Origin: Candidatus Peribacteria bacterium
GTDB lineage: Bacteria > Patescibacteria > JAEDAM01 > Absconditabacterales > Absconditicoccaceae
Direction: 5' to 3'
NCBI GenBank assembly: GCA_031261265.1
Contig: JAISKI010000046.1
Span: 1 to 64,000 of the forward strand
Length of the DNA: 64,000 bases
This document shows positions 18,177-29,495 of this stretch, piece by piece. Under the pieces are notes generated by a model. It searched no databases, was not told the DNA's origin, and worked only from the letters and a program-made list of their open reading frames with translations. Within the stretch, counting starts at the first letter, position 1, and each line of letters starts with the position of its first letter. Made by a program: the position numbers and the translations under genes.

Positions 18177-19883
18177 TTGCAAGAAGATTTTACCTCTGGA
18201 ACGCTCATGAACAGAATACCCTCTCATGAAAAGGATCTTTTGCCTGCTGGGACGTGGAATAACACCTTCCCAAAAGCTAAAGAAAGTCTAAAAAATGCTG
18301 GGCACAATGCACAGGAAATGTATAGCAATACTCTGCTTTTAGGCAGAGACGTTTTGTGAGGGATAAAAAAACATGCTCAGAAGCAAGAAGAACTTGTACA
18401 AGTACTTGAAGAGAAAAATCAGATTTCTTATCGCAAAGAAATTTTACACGATAGTAAAGAACTTTTCAAATATAGCGGGATGTTTGCTTGGAACTTGATC
18501 AAATCTGGGGCCTATTCCCTCCATGGGGCTATTGATTATCTGGATACTGCGATCAGTAAAACAGGATTTTTAGAAAAAAAAGGAAATAGATATCTTTGGA
18601 ATAACATAAAAACAAAAATAAGGCAGAATTTTTTGAAGATCCTCATCGCTACCACAGCTATTGGAGGAGGTGCTGGATATGCTACCTATCAAGCGGTGCA
18701 TCAAGGAAAGATTATTTCCGAGGAAAAAGATGCTCTTGATGAGGGCATTGATGGCAACGAAGAAGAAAAATTTACCTACCTCCATAAAAGTAAGGATAAA
18801 AGATATAATATTTACCGCTACACCTTGGGGGAGGGAATGGGGATTTCCTCTGTGATAGAACAAGCGACCCAAGAATTTCCAAGTTATGCTCCTGATCGCA
18901 TGTTGCTTACAGATAGTGTTGGGAGAGCTTATCCTGATACTACGTTTCTTTTTCCAGAAATGAGTGTGTACTTAAAGCTTCCTATTACCCTTTTAAAAGA
19001 GAAACCTCTAGAATTATGATATGAAGAACTTTATCCTGATCCTGGAGTAAAAAACATTACGGGGGTTTTACCAGACAAATATAGTGAAAGTGGCAGAATT
19101 TTAAGATGTTTAAGGCGAGAGAATATCACAGAAGCAGTAGAAGAAAGATATTATATTCCTGCTGGACTTTTGTTGGCGATGATGGCTCAAGAGGGATTTT
19201 GAGATGTTACGGTTATTAATCAATCCAATAATGTAAATAAAAAGAGCAAAGAAAAAGATAAACGCTGGATTAAGACGAAGGGGGCCAACGAAATTGTTAG
19301 TGATGGAGGGGTAGGATTTTTACATATACAGACCAATAATGCCAATGAATATGGGGTTCGTACTATTGCACCAAATTCTCAAGGGTTTAGAGATTTTGAT
19401 GCTGGAGAACTGCTGATGAAAGCAAAAAGCGAGACGAAGGATAACATGGAACTTCTCATCGACTATGATGATAGATTTCATCCAGTGATAGGGATGGATC
19501 TGAGTGCCAGATTTTTAACAGATCTTTGTCCCACTCCTAGTACTCAATATCCCTGAGATGCTCGAATAACTGCATTAAAAAGATATTCTGGTAGGGGGCG
19601 AGCAGATTATGTACAACCTGTACTAAGATATTGGACACTTATTTCTAAGCAATGCGGGTATCCCATGCCAGCATTCAGTGATTCAAATGTAAATACGTTT
19701 ATTAAACAGATTCAGGATGCAAAAGGACCTACAAGAGTTGAAACCGCTATTGAAAGATTTAATACCGCTGGGGTAATGGTTGGAAACAAGAGGGTTAGCT
19801 ATGCTGAATATGTAGCATATAATCGGCAACAAAATAAAAATTATTGATTAGACGCCTATAAAAAACTAGGGACATATAAATAA
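18177..19883 (+). CDS. Membrane-anchored putative lytic transglycosylase
   Basis: 568 residues through five TGA codons. Residues about 140-165 form one TM helix (ILIATTAIGGGAGYATYQAV), preceded by a soluble segment. A LysM-like stretch follows (SVIEQATQEFPSYAPDRMLL ... VYLKLP). The C-terminal domain has YIPAGLLLAMMAQEGFGD with a candidate catalytic Glu and DGGVGFLHIQ, the pattern of GLMQI-type SLT/lysozyme-like domains. Such enzymes cut peptidoglycan. An internal TM rather than a signal peptide suggests a role in wall remodelling or host attack. TTG 18177 follows AGGAG; ATG 18207 is the alternative. Ends TAA. Confidence 0.6.
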
Positions 19884-19993
19884 ATACGGCTCTATAAAAA
19901 ACTCTTTAGAAGCAAAACAGAGAATCCCCTCTTGCATTTCTTCTCTAAATTTTTATATAAGTGAGAGTACAACTTTACTTTCCCTTTTTTGGT

Positions 19994-20533
19994 ATGAATC
20001 TTGAAAAACTCTTTGGAAGCAAAACAAAGGTAGATATCCTCAAGTATCTCCTTTTTCGTAGACAAGGAGTCAGTATGAGAGCCTTGGAAAGTGAACTTGA
20101 ACGGACCTTTCCCGCCATCAAAAAACAAATTGATTCACTAGAAGAATCGGGGATCTTAGCAATAGAAAAGGATTCCTCTGGTTTTTCTATCAGTATGCAT
20201 CCTGATCAATACGAGGTTTTCAAACAGTTCTTTTTTAATGCGATGAAAATCCAGTTAAGTCAGCTTTTTAAAAGCTATGCGATCATGATCAATAAATATT
20301 TCTGGGGGAAAAAATTTGGAGTGCCACTAGAGATGGATCTCATTGTCGTCTATCAGTATATGGAGAAACCACAGATCGAGGAGCTGAAAAATGCTATCGC
20401 CGATATTTTTAGAGGATTCTTTATCGAAAATATCTCTTTGGTCTTTATGTCTGCAGAAGAATGGGAGAGAAGATACAGAATGGCCGATAAATTTGTCCTC
20501 CAAGTCATGAGATATTTCCCTGATACAAAATAA
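19994..20533 (+). CDS. Winged-helix transcriptional regulator-like protein
   Basis: 179 residues. MNLEKLFGSKTKVDILKYLL, MRALESELERTFPAIKKQID and ESGILAIEKD give an ArsR/MarR-like wHTH at residues 1-65. The C-terminal half is alpha/beta (MDLIVVYQYMEKPQIEELK) and may be a nucleotidyltransferase-like or sensor domain. ATG 19994 fits the conserved wHTH start; the GTG 33 bp upstream is less likely. A near copy of its 5' coding sequence lies at 19892-19920. It precedes the secreted-protein gene at 20562 by 28 bp. No TGA codons. Confidence 0.65.
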   Translation: MNLEKLFGSKTKVDILKYLLFRRQGVSMRALESELERTFPAIKKQIDSLEESGILAIEKDSSGFSISMHPDQYEVFKQFFFNAMKIQLSQLFKSYAIMINKYFWGKKFGVPLEMDLIVVYQYMEKPQIEELKNAIADIFRGFFIENISLVFMSAEEWERRYRMADKFVLQVMRYFPDTK

Positions 20534-20561
20534 TGTCCTTTATCCAAATAAAAATACAACC

Positions 20562-21749
20562 ATGAAAAAATTTTTCCTGCTTACCACACTTATCCTCTGC
20601 TGATTTGGAGTTTCTTTGGCGGAGATTCCGCTCACAGGAACTTCATTTGAAAGTCTAGAGAGAATCCAACCTTTTTACTATGGGAATAAAGAACTGCCCT
20701 CTCCTGGTTTTGTTTTGACGGGAAGTGTGCCTGAGGGAGCAGATAAAATAAACATTCAACGAAAAAATGGAAAAAAATCTGAATCTTTCCCCATCAATGT
20801 GAATAACTGGAAAGAGTTTTCGCTTACCTTTAGTTTGGGATATAAGAATCTCGCTCAGGGATGGAATCGTTATCATTTGAGTTTTTACCAAGGGGACAAA
20901 CTCTTGGGTAAAGGAAGCTTGGGACTGAAAAGCAATTTTGAAAGCAGAATTTTTTCTGCTACTACTCTCTATGTGGATCCTAAAGCAGAGGAGGTGAGAG
21001 AAAATGGAGATGTTGGTATTTTCCCGAATGGCAATGAGTATTTGCTGCAGGAAGGAGAGGATTTTTCCTTATTAACGACCCCTTTCGTCTACAATACCGG
21101 AGAAGAAACGCTCTATACGACCAAGAATCTCCAAGCTCTCGATAAAAAAAGAAATTTGGGAGATTTATACCTTAATGGTGAACTGATCGCAGAGCAAGTC
21201 CCTGTTTCTTATCAAGATGTGGGAAGTGGAAATGCCATCAGCTTTTCTTATGAGCCTCAGCGTAATTATCTAGAAATTAGCTATTGAGAGGGAGATGGTT
21301 GTGGATATAGCAGTCATATTCAGGGATATACACTTTCGAATAAGGAAAATTATTTGGATGTAGCGATTTTCAAGGATTGGATCCCTGAGAAAGCTGATTG
21401 GAATGAAGAAATGGGCACTCAAGGAGTAAAATTGGAATATCTCAACAAAAAGCTGGAAGTGTATCCGATTTTTGCTACAGGGGAAAAGGAGAATCTAGTT
21501 TCTCTCAAATATCGCTATTCTCTCCGAGATGGGGAGCAATGGGATCTGAGACTCGAAAACTTTATTCTAAAAGATCAAATCTTCACAAAGGAGGTAGAAA
21601 AGGTATGTGGAGAGGAATTGTTTTCTTATGCTTTTGATGTAGATAAAGGGACTCTTGTAATCAAAAGATCTCAAAATGTTGGTGGGAAATCTGAGACTTA
21701 CACCTGGAAAATCGCTCAAATTCCAAGTTATTATAGAACCCGTCCTTAA
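20562..21749 (+). CDS. Secreted beta-rich protein, 395 aa
   Basis: A signal peptide with a TGA-coded Gly (MKKFFLLTTLILCGFGVSLA) and probable cleavage after SLA. The mature protein is beta-strand rich, Gly/Asn/Tyr rich, with Cys in GDGCGYSSH and VEKVCGEELF. No family recognised. A second TGA at 21285-21287 would split it in the standard code. The start is fixed by the signal peptide. Likely an envelope or surface protein. Confidence 0.7.
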
Positions 21750-21825
21750 AATGAAAAATCTCTTGCAAGTGAGTAGGAAATAGCTACTCTGAAATCAGAT
21801 TTTTATCTCTTTATTTTTATTGCCA

Positions 21826-22452
21826 ATGAAAAAAACTTTACGAACTTTGCTCATTATCCTCATTATCGCAGGAGGTGTAGCATACCTTGGAGTCCAAAAA
21901 GGACGATTCAAAGCTGGAGAAGAAACTTCAACAGAACAAACAGAGACCCTCAATCCTCTGGCAAACACTTCATGGATCCTGAGAGAATTTGATGGACAGG
22001 CTGTAAATGGAGAATACCGCTTGGATTTCTCTGACACGAGTGTAAACACTCAACTTTGTAATAGCATTGGTGGAGAATACACCATAGCTGATGAAACTAT
22101 TCAGGGAACTTTCTTCCAAACTCAAATGGCATGTCTTGATGAAGAGAAATCACTTCTCGAAAGTGCATTTGATCTTAACGGAGCCACTTTCACTATTGCA
22201 AGTACTCGTATGGTAGGAGACAACGCTGAACGTTTGGCTATCACTACTGTAGCAGGTAATGTCTTCACGTACTCAAAAGCAGGAGCTGAAGAAGAAATTC
22301 TCAATGTTCCACAGGTAGAAGACCCTAATTTACTTGGAGGAGAACAAACGGAGATAGACGGGACTAACCCAGATGAGATAAATGCAGATGATACTACTCT
22401 GCCTGAAGGAGAAGTAGAAGGTGTACCCGTTAATGTGGAGATCGTTGAATAA
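21826..22452 (+). CDS. META-domain (HslJ-like) membrane-anchored protein
   Basis: 208 residues. An N-terminal TM anchor (LLIILIIAGGVAYLGV) is followed by a META/HslJ-type domain: NTSWILREFDGQ, DTSVNTQLCNSIGGEYTI, MACLDEEKSLLESAF. The tail is acidic and disordered (residues about 155-208). HslJ-type proteins are envelope stress proteins of unclear mechanism. Two Cys (C-NSIGG and MAC) may form a disulphide. No TGA codons. A strong terminator follows. ATG 21826 is chosen over TTG 21820. Confidence 0.7.
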   Translation: MKKTLRTLLIILIIAGGVAYLGVQKGRFKAGEETSTEQTETLNPLANTSWILREFDGQAVNGEYRLDFSDTSVNTQLCNSIGGEYTIADETIQGTFFQTQMACLDEEKSLLESAFDLNGATFTIASTRMVGDNAERLAITTVAGNVFTYSKAGAEEEILNVPQVEDPNLLGGEQTEIDGTNPDEINADDTTLPEGEVEGVPVNVEIVE

Positions 22453-22474
22453 TTAAAAAAAATCTGACTATAGA

Positions 22475-22509
22475 AAAAAAGAGAGGATGAGTATTTCCCT
22501 CTTTTTTTT
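22475..22509 (+). terminator. Rho-independent terminator
   Basis: An AAAAAAGAGAGG / CCCTCTTTTTT hairpin followed by T's after the META gene. Confidence 0.7.
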
Positions 22510-22530
22510 ATGAAATGTTTTTTATGAAGG

Positions 22531-23082
22531 TTATGGAGCTGGAGTTGGTGCAGGAGGTGTAGCTGGTGCCCTACCATTACGAAGCTCTTTGAATCCTTTT
22601 CAGTATTCTGATCGTCATTTTTTGATATCTGTGCCATAATTTTTTCGGTTGCTCTTGAATTTTCCTGAGAATAAAGCACTAGGACTAGTAAACGTTCTCC
22701 ATACTGCACCTGCTACGGTATCTCGTGTATTACCCACAAATCCCGTCAACCCATGTACTCCACCTGCCACGAGTTTCGATGGGGTATTTGCTTTTTGATA
22801 TTCTCCATCGAGAGGAGCAATATAATCCGCATTATCTTTTTTTACATCCGTTTTCCAATCTCCAAAAATTTTTTTATAGTCCGTTTTTGCTTGTGATCGG
22901 TGAGTTTTGGAGAATAGTTTCCCCCAATTAAAAAGAGCATCCACTCCTTTATTTGCTGTAGTACCCAACACATCAACAAGCATTTTACTAGTGTTGACCG
23001 TAGTTTTTATAATCGGTTTTGGTAAAGAGGTAGGAGTATTTCCTAGATGTAATGCCGTGCGGCCTCGTCGATTTAATCCCAT
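22531..23082 (-). CDS. Basic hypothetical protein with Pro/Ala tail, 183 aa
   Basis: Two TGA codons (22612 and 22597) extend the frame to a PATPPAPTPAP tail. The sequence is Lys/Thr/Gly rich with amphipathic segments (KMLVDVLGTTANKGVDALF, VHGLTGFVGNTRDTVAGA). No signal peptide and no known family. It is divergent from the 2061-residue protein, with back-to-back promoters in the 167 bp between them, so it may be a partner. Function unknown. Confidence 0.55.
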
Positions 23083-23112
23083 GGAGATAGAGTAAATAAT
23101 AAATACGTTTTC

Positions 23113-23140
23113 ATTATATTCATTTTATATTTAAAGTCAA
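23113..23140 (-). promoter_or_regulatory. Promoter of the 183-residue gene
   Basis: Minus strand TTGACT, 16 bp, TATAAT. Confidence 0.65.
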
Positions 23141-23190
23141 GTTTTTATTTATTTTTTAGCATATATTCGTGTAGTAAATAGTGTCAAATT

Positions 23191-23219
23191 TTGCAAAAAA
23201 AACGATTTTAGGATATAAT
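23191..23219 (+). promoter_or_regulatory. Promoter of the giant gene
   Basis: TTGCAA (23191-23196), 17 bp, TATAAT (23214-23219). Its position inside the longer open frame argues for ATG 23250 as the start. Confidence 0.7.
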
Positions 23220-23249
23220 TGGCTATATTTATTATTTACCCCTAGCTCT

Positions 23250-26200
23250 ATGGCTACTCGCACTTCCCCACGTAATGCACAAGATCATTACGATAATCTC
23301 AAAAGCAAGATCAAATTTTTACCTGATGATTTAAAAGAAATCGTTAGTGCTGATCTCGCAACCTCTTTACAAACAGATTTTTCTGCTCTTTCTCCCGCAG
23401 AGATTGAAGAGATGAAAAAGGACTTGTCCGCTTTAATGCAGAACCCTGATTTGTCTGAGTCTGAAAAAGCACAATTCGAGGCTTTATGGCTTCAAATAGG
23501 ACTCCGCTATCCTACTAAGGTTGAGCGACCTCCTGAGGAACTCAGCAAACTCGTTTCGAGAGACAACCTTGCTTATGAGATTGAGCACAATAGGGACTCT
23601 AATAAGGGAGAAGGACGACCCACAGGGAACGTGAAGATTCACGAACGAGAAACCCTTCGTTTGAATGAGATGCCTTTTTATGATAATCTCGTAGATACTT
23701 ATAAGAAAGCATTCACCATTTCTGATAACAATGAGAAAAATAAAAGATTACACCAGATTGATACAGAATTTGCTGAAAAAGTCATTCTCCAGAGAAATGA
23801 GTATATCCAGATTAATAATGTAGAGCTAAAGGTGGGAGACGCCAATTATAAATCTGAAGCACAACTCGTAGCTGAAGCAAAAAAAGCAGTAGAAGGACTA
23901 AATAAAGCAGATTTAGGATATAAAGTAGAATATCTTATTGTGGGGGGGAAAGGAACTTTTGATAATGTGTATAGAGCAGAATTAGAAGAAAAATTACAAA
24001 AGCTCAAGGGGGGAAATTCATCTGAACGTATCAGAAACGTAAGAATGTGGGCAATACAGGAATTACTTTCCGATGATATGACTCCAGAAAAGCTCAAGGA
24101 GTTGATTGATCTCTATCAGCAAAAAGTGGATCAAGAATCAACGTATAACGTAGGAAACCATGAACCCTTACTGATTTTTAAAGAGGCACAAGAGCATTTT
24201 GGTAATAGTGAAAGACATCATGTGATTAGAAGATTGAGAGTGGATGAGCCTATTGAGATTATTGAAACTCCGAAACCACTCGCTTTGGAACTTGAAGGGG
24301 ATAATCCTCTAATCCTTGAGAAAGGAGAAGCTTTTGAAGAACCTGGATATAAAGCCACTCATGGGGACAAAGATGTGACTGATAAAGTCGAAGTGACAGG
24401 TGTGGAAGAGATAGATACGGATAAACCAGGAGACTATGAAGTAAAATACTCTGTAGAAGTGGATGATGTAGACGATGAGGGAAAACCCATCAAGAAAAAA
24501 CAAGAAAAAATCAGAATCGTCACCGTAAAAGATGATGTAGAAGAAATTGAGCATACCCTTACGCTCGAAGTCCTTGGAGCCAATCCAGCAACCCTTCAGC
24601 AGGGAGAGACTTTTGTGGATGAAGGAGCTGAAGCAACTCGAGATGGAGAAGATGTGTCTGATGAGATTAAGGTGACTGGAACCGTAGACACCAATACTCC
24701 AGGAACGTATGAAATAGTCTATACGATCAAAAAAGAATATATAGATAATGAAGGGAAAAAGCATACAAAAACTAAAACTGCGAAAAGGAAAGTAGTAGTG
24801 GAAGGAGTGGTAGTGCCTCCACCTGAACCAGAAGAAACCTTTGATATCTCTGGAGTACTCTCTAATGTGACAGAATCTTATGAAGATATGATTTCTCGTG
24901 AAGTGGAAAATGAACTCACAAATGAATGGGGTGAGATGTCTCGACTCAATCCGAAAAAGTTTACTCGTTTCTTCAATAGAGGAAGACTGAGAAAAAAGAG
25001 AATTGAGGAAAAGAAAAAGAGCTATGGAACTGATCCATTCGTAAATAATGCAAATATTAACGATGAAATGAGTGCTCAAGCAGACAGACATGAACTTGAA
25101 CTCCAAAATAAAGTTGGGAAAGTAGAAAAGAAAACTGAATTCAAATTGGAACCTGCTACGGCTACTGCTCTCAATCAGCTTGGTAAAGATTTTATCGAAG
25201 GGAAAGTGAATGAATTCCAGTTTCAGAAAGCATTTAACGATTTATTGAAAAATGATGATACGGTAAAAAGCAGTAGAGAAGAATTTAGCAAGAGCAAGAG
25301 TAAGAAGCCTAAACCAAACTTTTTAGGAACGAATATTTTGGAAAAGCTGAAACATGTGAAGGCAGAGAGAGCTTTGAACGAGGGAGTGAAAACGTTGCTG
25401 GAAAGTTTACCTACTGCAGGAGACAAAAAATCTGTGGAAGCTCAGATTATGAAAAAGATTTCTGATCATGTGCTCGCCTTCCAGAAAGATCCACGATTTA
25501 GAGCGGAGCTGGAAAAATCAGGAGGAAAAATCGATGATGCTCAGCTTTTGCTCCATTTGAAAGATAAAATCGCAAAAGAGCAATTAGCCCTAGGAAATCT
25601 GAATATTAAATTGGATCTCCTCGACAAAGGACAGGGGGCATACCAAATCAATAATAAAGATCGTGAAAACTGGGTCTACAAGGTTGGACATTGGATGGAT
25701 AAACTTCCTCGATGGGGACAGGCTCTGGTAGGTGTAGGAATGGGAGGTATTATCATGGGAGCTGGAGGACTCGCAACCGCTGTCGGAGCATCTGCAGTGA
25801 CGGCAGGAGGTGTGACAGCAGTAGCATCAGGGATTGTAGTAGGATTTAGGACTTTTGTGAAGAAATGGACTCACCATACAAAAGAACAAAATACTCATGA
25901 AAAAGATACTACCAGAGATTTCGCAAATGTACAAGCAAAAATGGCTCAGCGAAGAGCTGAAAAAGACGATAAATCTTTGAGCTGGTGGAAGAGATATAAA
26001 GCGAAAAGACAATATGAACTTTATGAAACCACGACTCAAAGTGCAGATAAATTCGCTGACACCAGACAGCTTTCTGATCTGATCATGAAAGGAGTGGCAG
26101 GAAATGCTTTATCTGTAGAGGAAGAAAATGCTTTCAACGCGGTTGTTTTGGATGCATATGCAAGATTGGATTTTTATAGAAATAAGGGACATAATTATCT

Positions 26201-29200
26201 GAAGTCTGAGAATGTAAACCAGATTGAGCAGGATTTTCGTGCTCTAGAGAAGTCTCTCCAACTGGTAGCAGAAAGACAAGGAGGAACACTAACCGATATC
26301 CCAGCGTTGATCCGTGCACAAAATGCTGATGGAAGTGCCGTGAATTACAATGAGTTGAGAGGTGAATTTGAGAAAGATTATCAAAAAGCCAGAACAAAGT
26401 TCTGACAAGAAAGAGCACGACTTGCCACCAAATGGGGACTTACCGCAGGAGCTTTGGCAGTGGGAGCGAGTGTAGCATCACAGTATTTTACTCATTCTGG
26501 ACTCTTTTCTGAACAACATGAAGCTGCAAATATCAATTTGGGAGATGCTCAAACCGACTTTGCTCATAATGGAGCTAATCTCTATGAAGATACCGCCCAT
26601 AACATAGCAAATCAAACAAAAGCAATGTTAGACCCTGCAACACATCCAGATTTAGCAGATGCTTCTCAAATTAATGTAAACGTCTATTCAGGAACTGATA
26701 CCGTTGTAATGATGAAAGGACAAACAAGGGCTACGCTGTCGGAATATACAAGACTTCTCAACGAAGCAAAAGACTATATCAATACTACTCCATTGGATGC
26801 TACTACAAAAGCAAACGCTCTGGAGTATCTCAATAATCATACTTGGGAAAATGTACATGGAATGACCAATGATTATCTTGGATATATAAGAGGATTAAAA
26901 TCCTTTGAGGGAATCGTACAAGGGCATATTGATTCAGGATCTACTATCCCATTAGATTTTCATTATGTGACGGGAACTAAGACCTTTACCGATAAAGTAG
27001 GAGGAGGAATTTTGAACATTACTGAAAAAGCTGTTGATGGTGCTTTTGGTGTAAAAGACAGAATTTTAGCAAGTTTTATTCCTGTAGTAGCTGGGCTCAC
27101 CTCTAATACATTCAGAAGAAATGGCAAAGACGTTGAGAAGCCACAGTATGGGAAAGATGCGATTTTGGTTCGCAATAATAAACAAGGTGAAGTCGATCTC
27201 GTAAAAGTAGATACCAATAATAGACCTCTAGCTGGAGCAAAATTTGTCGTAAAAGATGCGAATGGAAAAGTAATTGATTCTTGGGAGACAGATGATCAAC
27301 CGCATAAAATCACTGGACTAAACGCTGGTACTTACACGGTAGTAGAAACTGATCCTCCTGCTGGACATCAGCTCAGCGATGAAGCTATGGAACTTATAGT
27401 GGATAATGAGGGGAAGGTGACGAAGAGAAAAATCAGTAGAAGCCAGGTTCCTGTGACTCCGATTGTTGATACTACTCCTGAAAAAAATACTGATAAGAAA
27501 AAAGAGAAAGAGGAAAACACAGAAAAAACAGAAGTTGAGAAAATAGCAAAAAAACACGAAGAACTCTATGCTAATGAAGCAAAGATAGAAAAGGTCTTTG
27601 AAAAATATCCTCAACTCTGAAAAGTTTATAATGCCTTAGTAGAAAAGGGGAAGATCAAAAAATTAGTTTTGGATGACACAACCTTTGTCTCTACAAATGA
27701 TAGAGATGATGGCAATGGTGCAATTATCACCTTGGGAAGCAAATATAATGAAGGTATGCGATATCAGCAAGATAAACTTTTCAAAAATCAGACTGATGAT
27801 TTAGCTCGCAAGTTAGCTCATGAATTAATGCATACAGTGGTGCCTACGGTAGTGATGAAAGAAAATGCCCCTCTAGCTACCCTCTTCACAGCATTGAAAG
27901 AGGTGAGAAAATATGATGAAAAGAAAGGACTCTCTATGTTAGTAAGTAAATATTTAGGTACTTACCAAGGAGCAGGATTACAAGCAAGTGAGGATATGAC
28001 CGAACTTTTTGCAATGTATCTCATCAAGCCTGAGCATTTGAAGGAGTATTTGACGAAGTATCTTGTGAATATTTCCGATACTGAAGCAGATCGCCTTGGG
28101 TTGAAGAAACTTTCTCCTGAAGTGGGAGCCTATATGTATGAACTTATAGATAAAAGTCTCAAAGGAGTGGTAAAAGGAGATATATCTGATATTGAGAAGC
28201 AAATTGATAAAGTAAAATTAGGAATAGAACCAGAAAATGGGAAAGCTGAGGTTTTCAGTACTGAGGGGAAAAGGAAGCTGACTTTTAATGAGGAGGGAGA
28301 ATTGATTTATAAGGATATAGAAAAAGAGGACTTAGAAGCTAAAAAGAAGGCTGAAATCGAGAAAAAGAAAAAGGAGCTTAATGAAGACACGATTGAAGCT
28401 CTGAAATTTACTGATCGTCGCATACAACAGGAAAAGATAACGATTGATGGAAATGATTACCCTCCTCTCGTTAAAATTCATGATAGACCTGTAAGTCTGA
28501 TTAGTATTTGATGAACAATTGTCCCTTTCTATATTACCACGGGGCAGGGTGGAAAAAATCTTAAACCAGGTTGGTATCCCTTCTTTGGATATGGTAAAGA
28601 TGGATGGTTAAACAAAACTCATGGAAAAGATATGGCAAACTATTATGAAGAATTTGTGGGTCAAGAAGTAGCAAAAGTTTGGAAAGACGTTGCTGAGGAA
28701 CTGGCCAAACAATATGGAACAGATCCAGAAAAATTTCAGGCTACTTCTTTAATAGGAGAGGAGAATCGTCCTATTTCTGAGTTTGCAGATAAATTTGAAG
28801 ATCATCTCAACGAGAAATTACTCGTTTCTCCTGTAAATAATACTGAAGATCCTACAGAGAATATCAAAAAAATCGGAGCACAGATCGGGAAAGATTTGAA
28901 ACTAGTGGATCCTAAAGAAAAAATGATAAAAGAGGCTAGACTAAGAGAGATTACTAGTAAGATTGGTAGTCAGACTTTGATAGAAGCTTTAAAAGAAACA
29001 ACCAAAGAATCTGATTCTCTCGTAATAGAAGGACTTTATAATGGGGATTTAAATAACTATTGGAATGAAATACTTGTTCTATTGCCAAATCTCAAAAAAC
29101 TGACAATCAAAGGAGACGGTACAGAAAAGATCTCTATTGGTGAATACTCTTCTCCAAAGATCTCTACTGAAGTATTGAAAGATTTTAGGACAAAGCTCGT

Positions 29201-29435
29201 AGAATTAGAGCTTCCTGATAATGCCATTTATGAACTGTATTGGTTGAAAAAAACTGATGCTGATGAGAATATCTCTCTGAGAAAAGTAGATTTAACGAGG
29301 AATAAGATCGATATCTTAAAGTATGAAGATTTAAAAGATTTACCAGAAAATGCTGAAGTAATTTTTAGAGAAAATAGTGTTTGAAAAAAAGAGGGAGATG
29401 TCTCTATAGTTAAGGCAAAAATTGTGGGATTATAA
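23250..29435 (+). CDS. Giant multidomain protein with HExxH zincin-like domain, 2061 aa
   Basis: One gene through five TGA codons (26403, 27618, 28509, 28512, 29382). Order of parts: helical N-terminus without signal peptide; two DUF5011-like Ig domains (about 343-430 and 436-520); a Lys/Glu-rich coil; a Gly/Ala hydrophobic membrane segment (about 815-870) and a second (about 1063-1080); a SpaA/Cna-B-like domain (about 1311-1395, LVKVDTNNRPLAGAKFVVKD); HELMH at 1524-1528 with EDMTELFAMY carrying Glu1585, a metallopeptidase-like layout; and a leucine-rich-repeat-like C-terminus (about 1915-2045). It is probably cell-surface or translocated and host-interacting (inference). Promoter at 23191. 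Protease activity is unproven. Confidence 0.75.
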
Positions 29436-29449
29436 TGTAAAGATCAAAA

Positions 29450-29476
29450 AAAGCGGTACCCGATAAGGTCCGCTTT
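29450..29476. terminator. Hairpin terminator
   Basis: AAAGCGG-T-ACC pairs with GGT-CCGCTTT, followed by CTTTCTT. It separates the giant gene from the convergent lipoprotein gene. Confidence 0.7.
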
Positions 29477-29495
29477 CTTTCTTAAGTTTTAGATG

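Noticed and set aside
22122..22709. Minus-strand open frame of 195 codons
   Set aside because: Crosses the META gene terminator and overlaps two better supported genes.
24309..25106. Long antisense open frame (265 codons) opposite the giant gene
   Set aside because: Ser/Phe/Ile-rich low-information translation, no start context, and it lies opposite clear DUF5011 domains; a mirror of Lys/Glu-rich codons.
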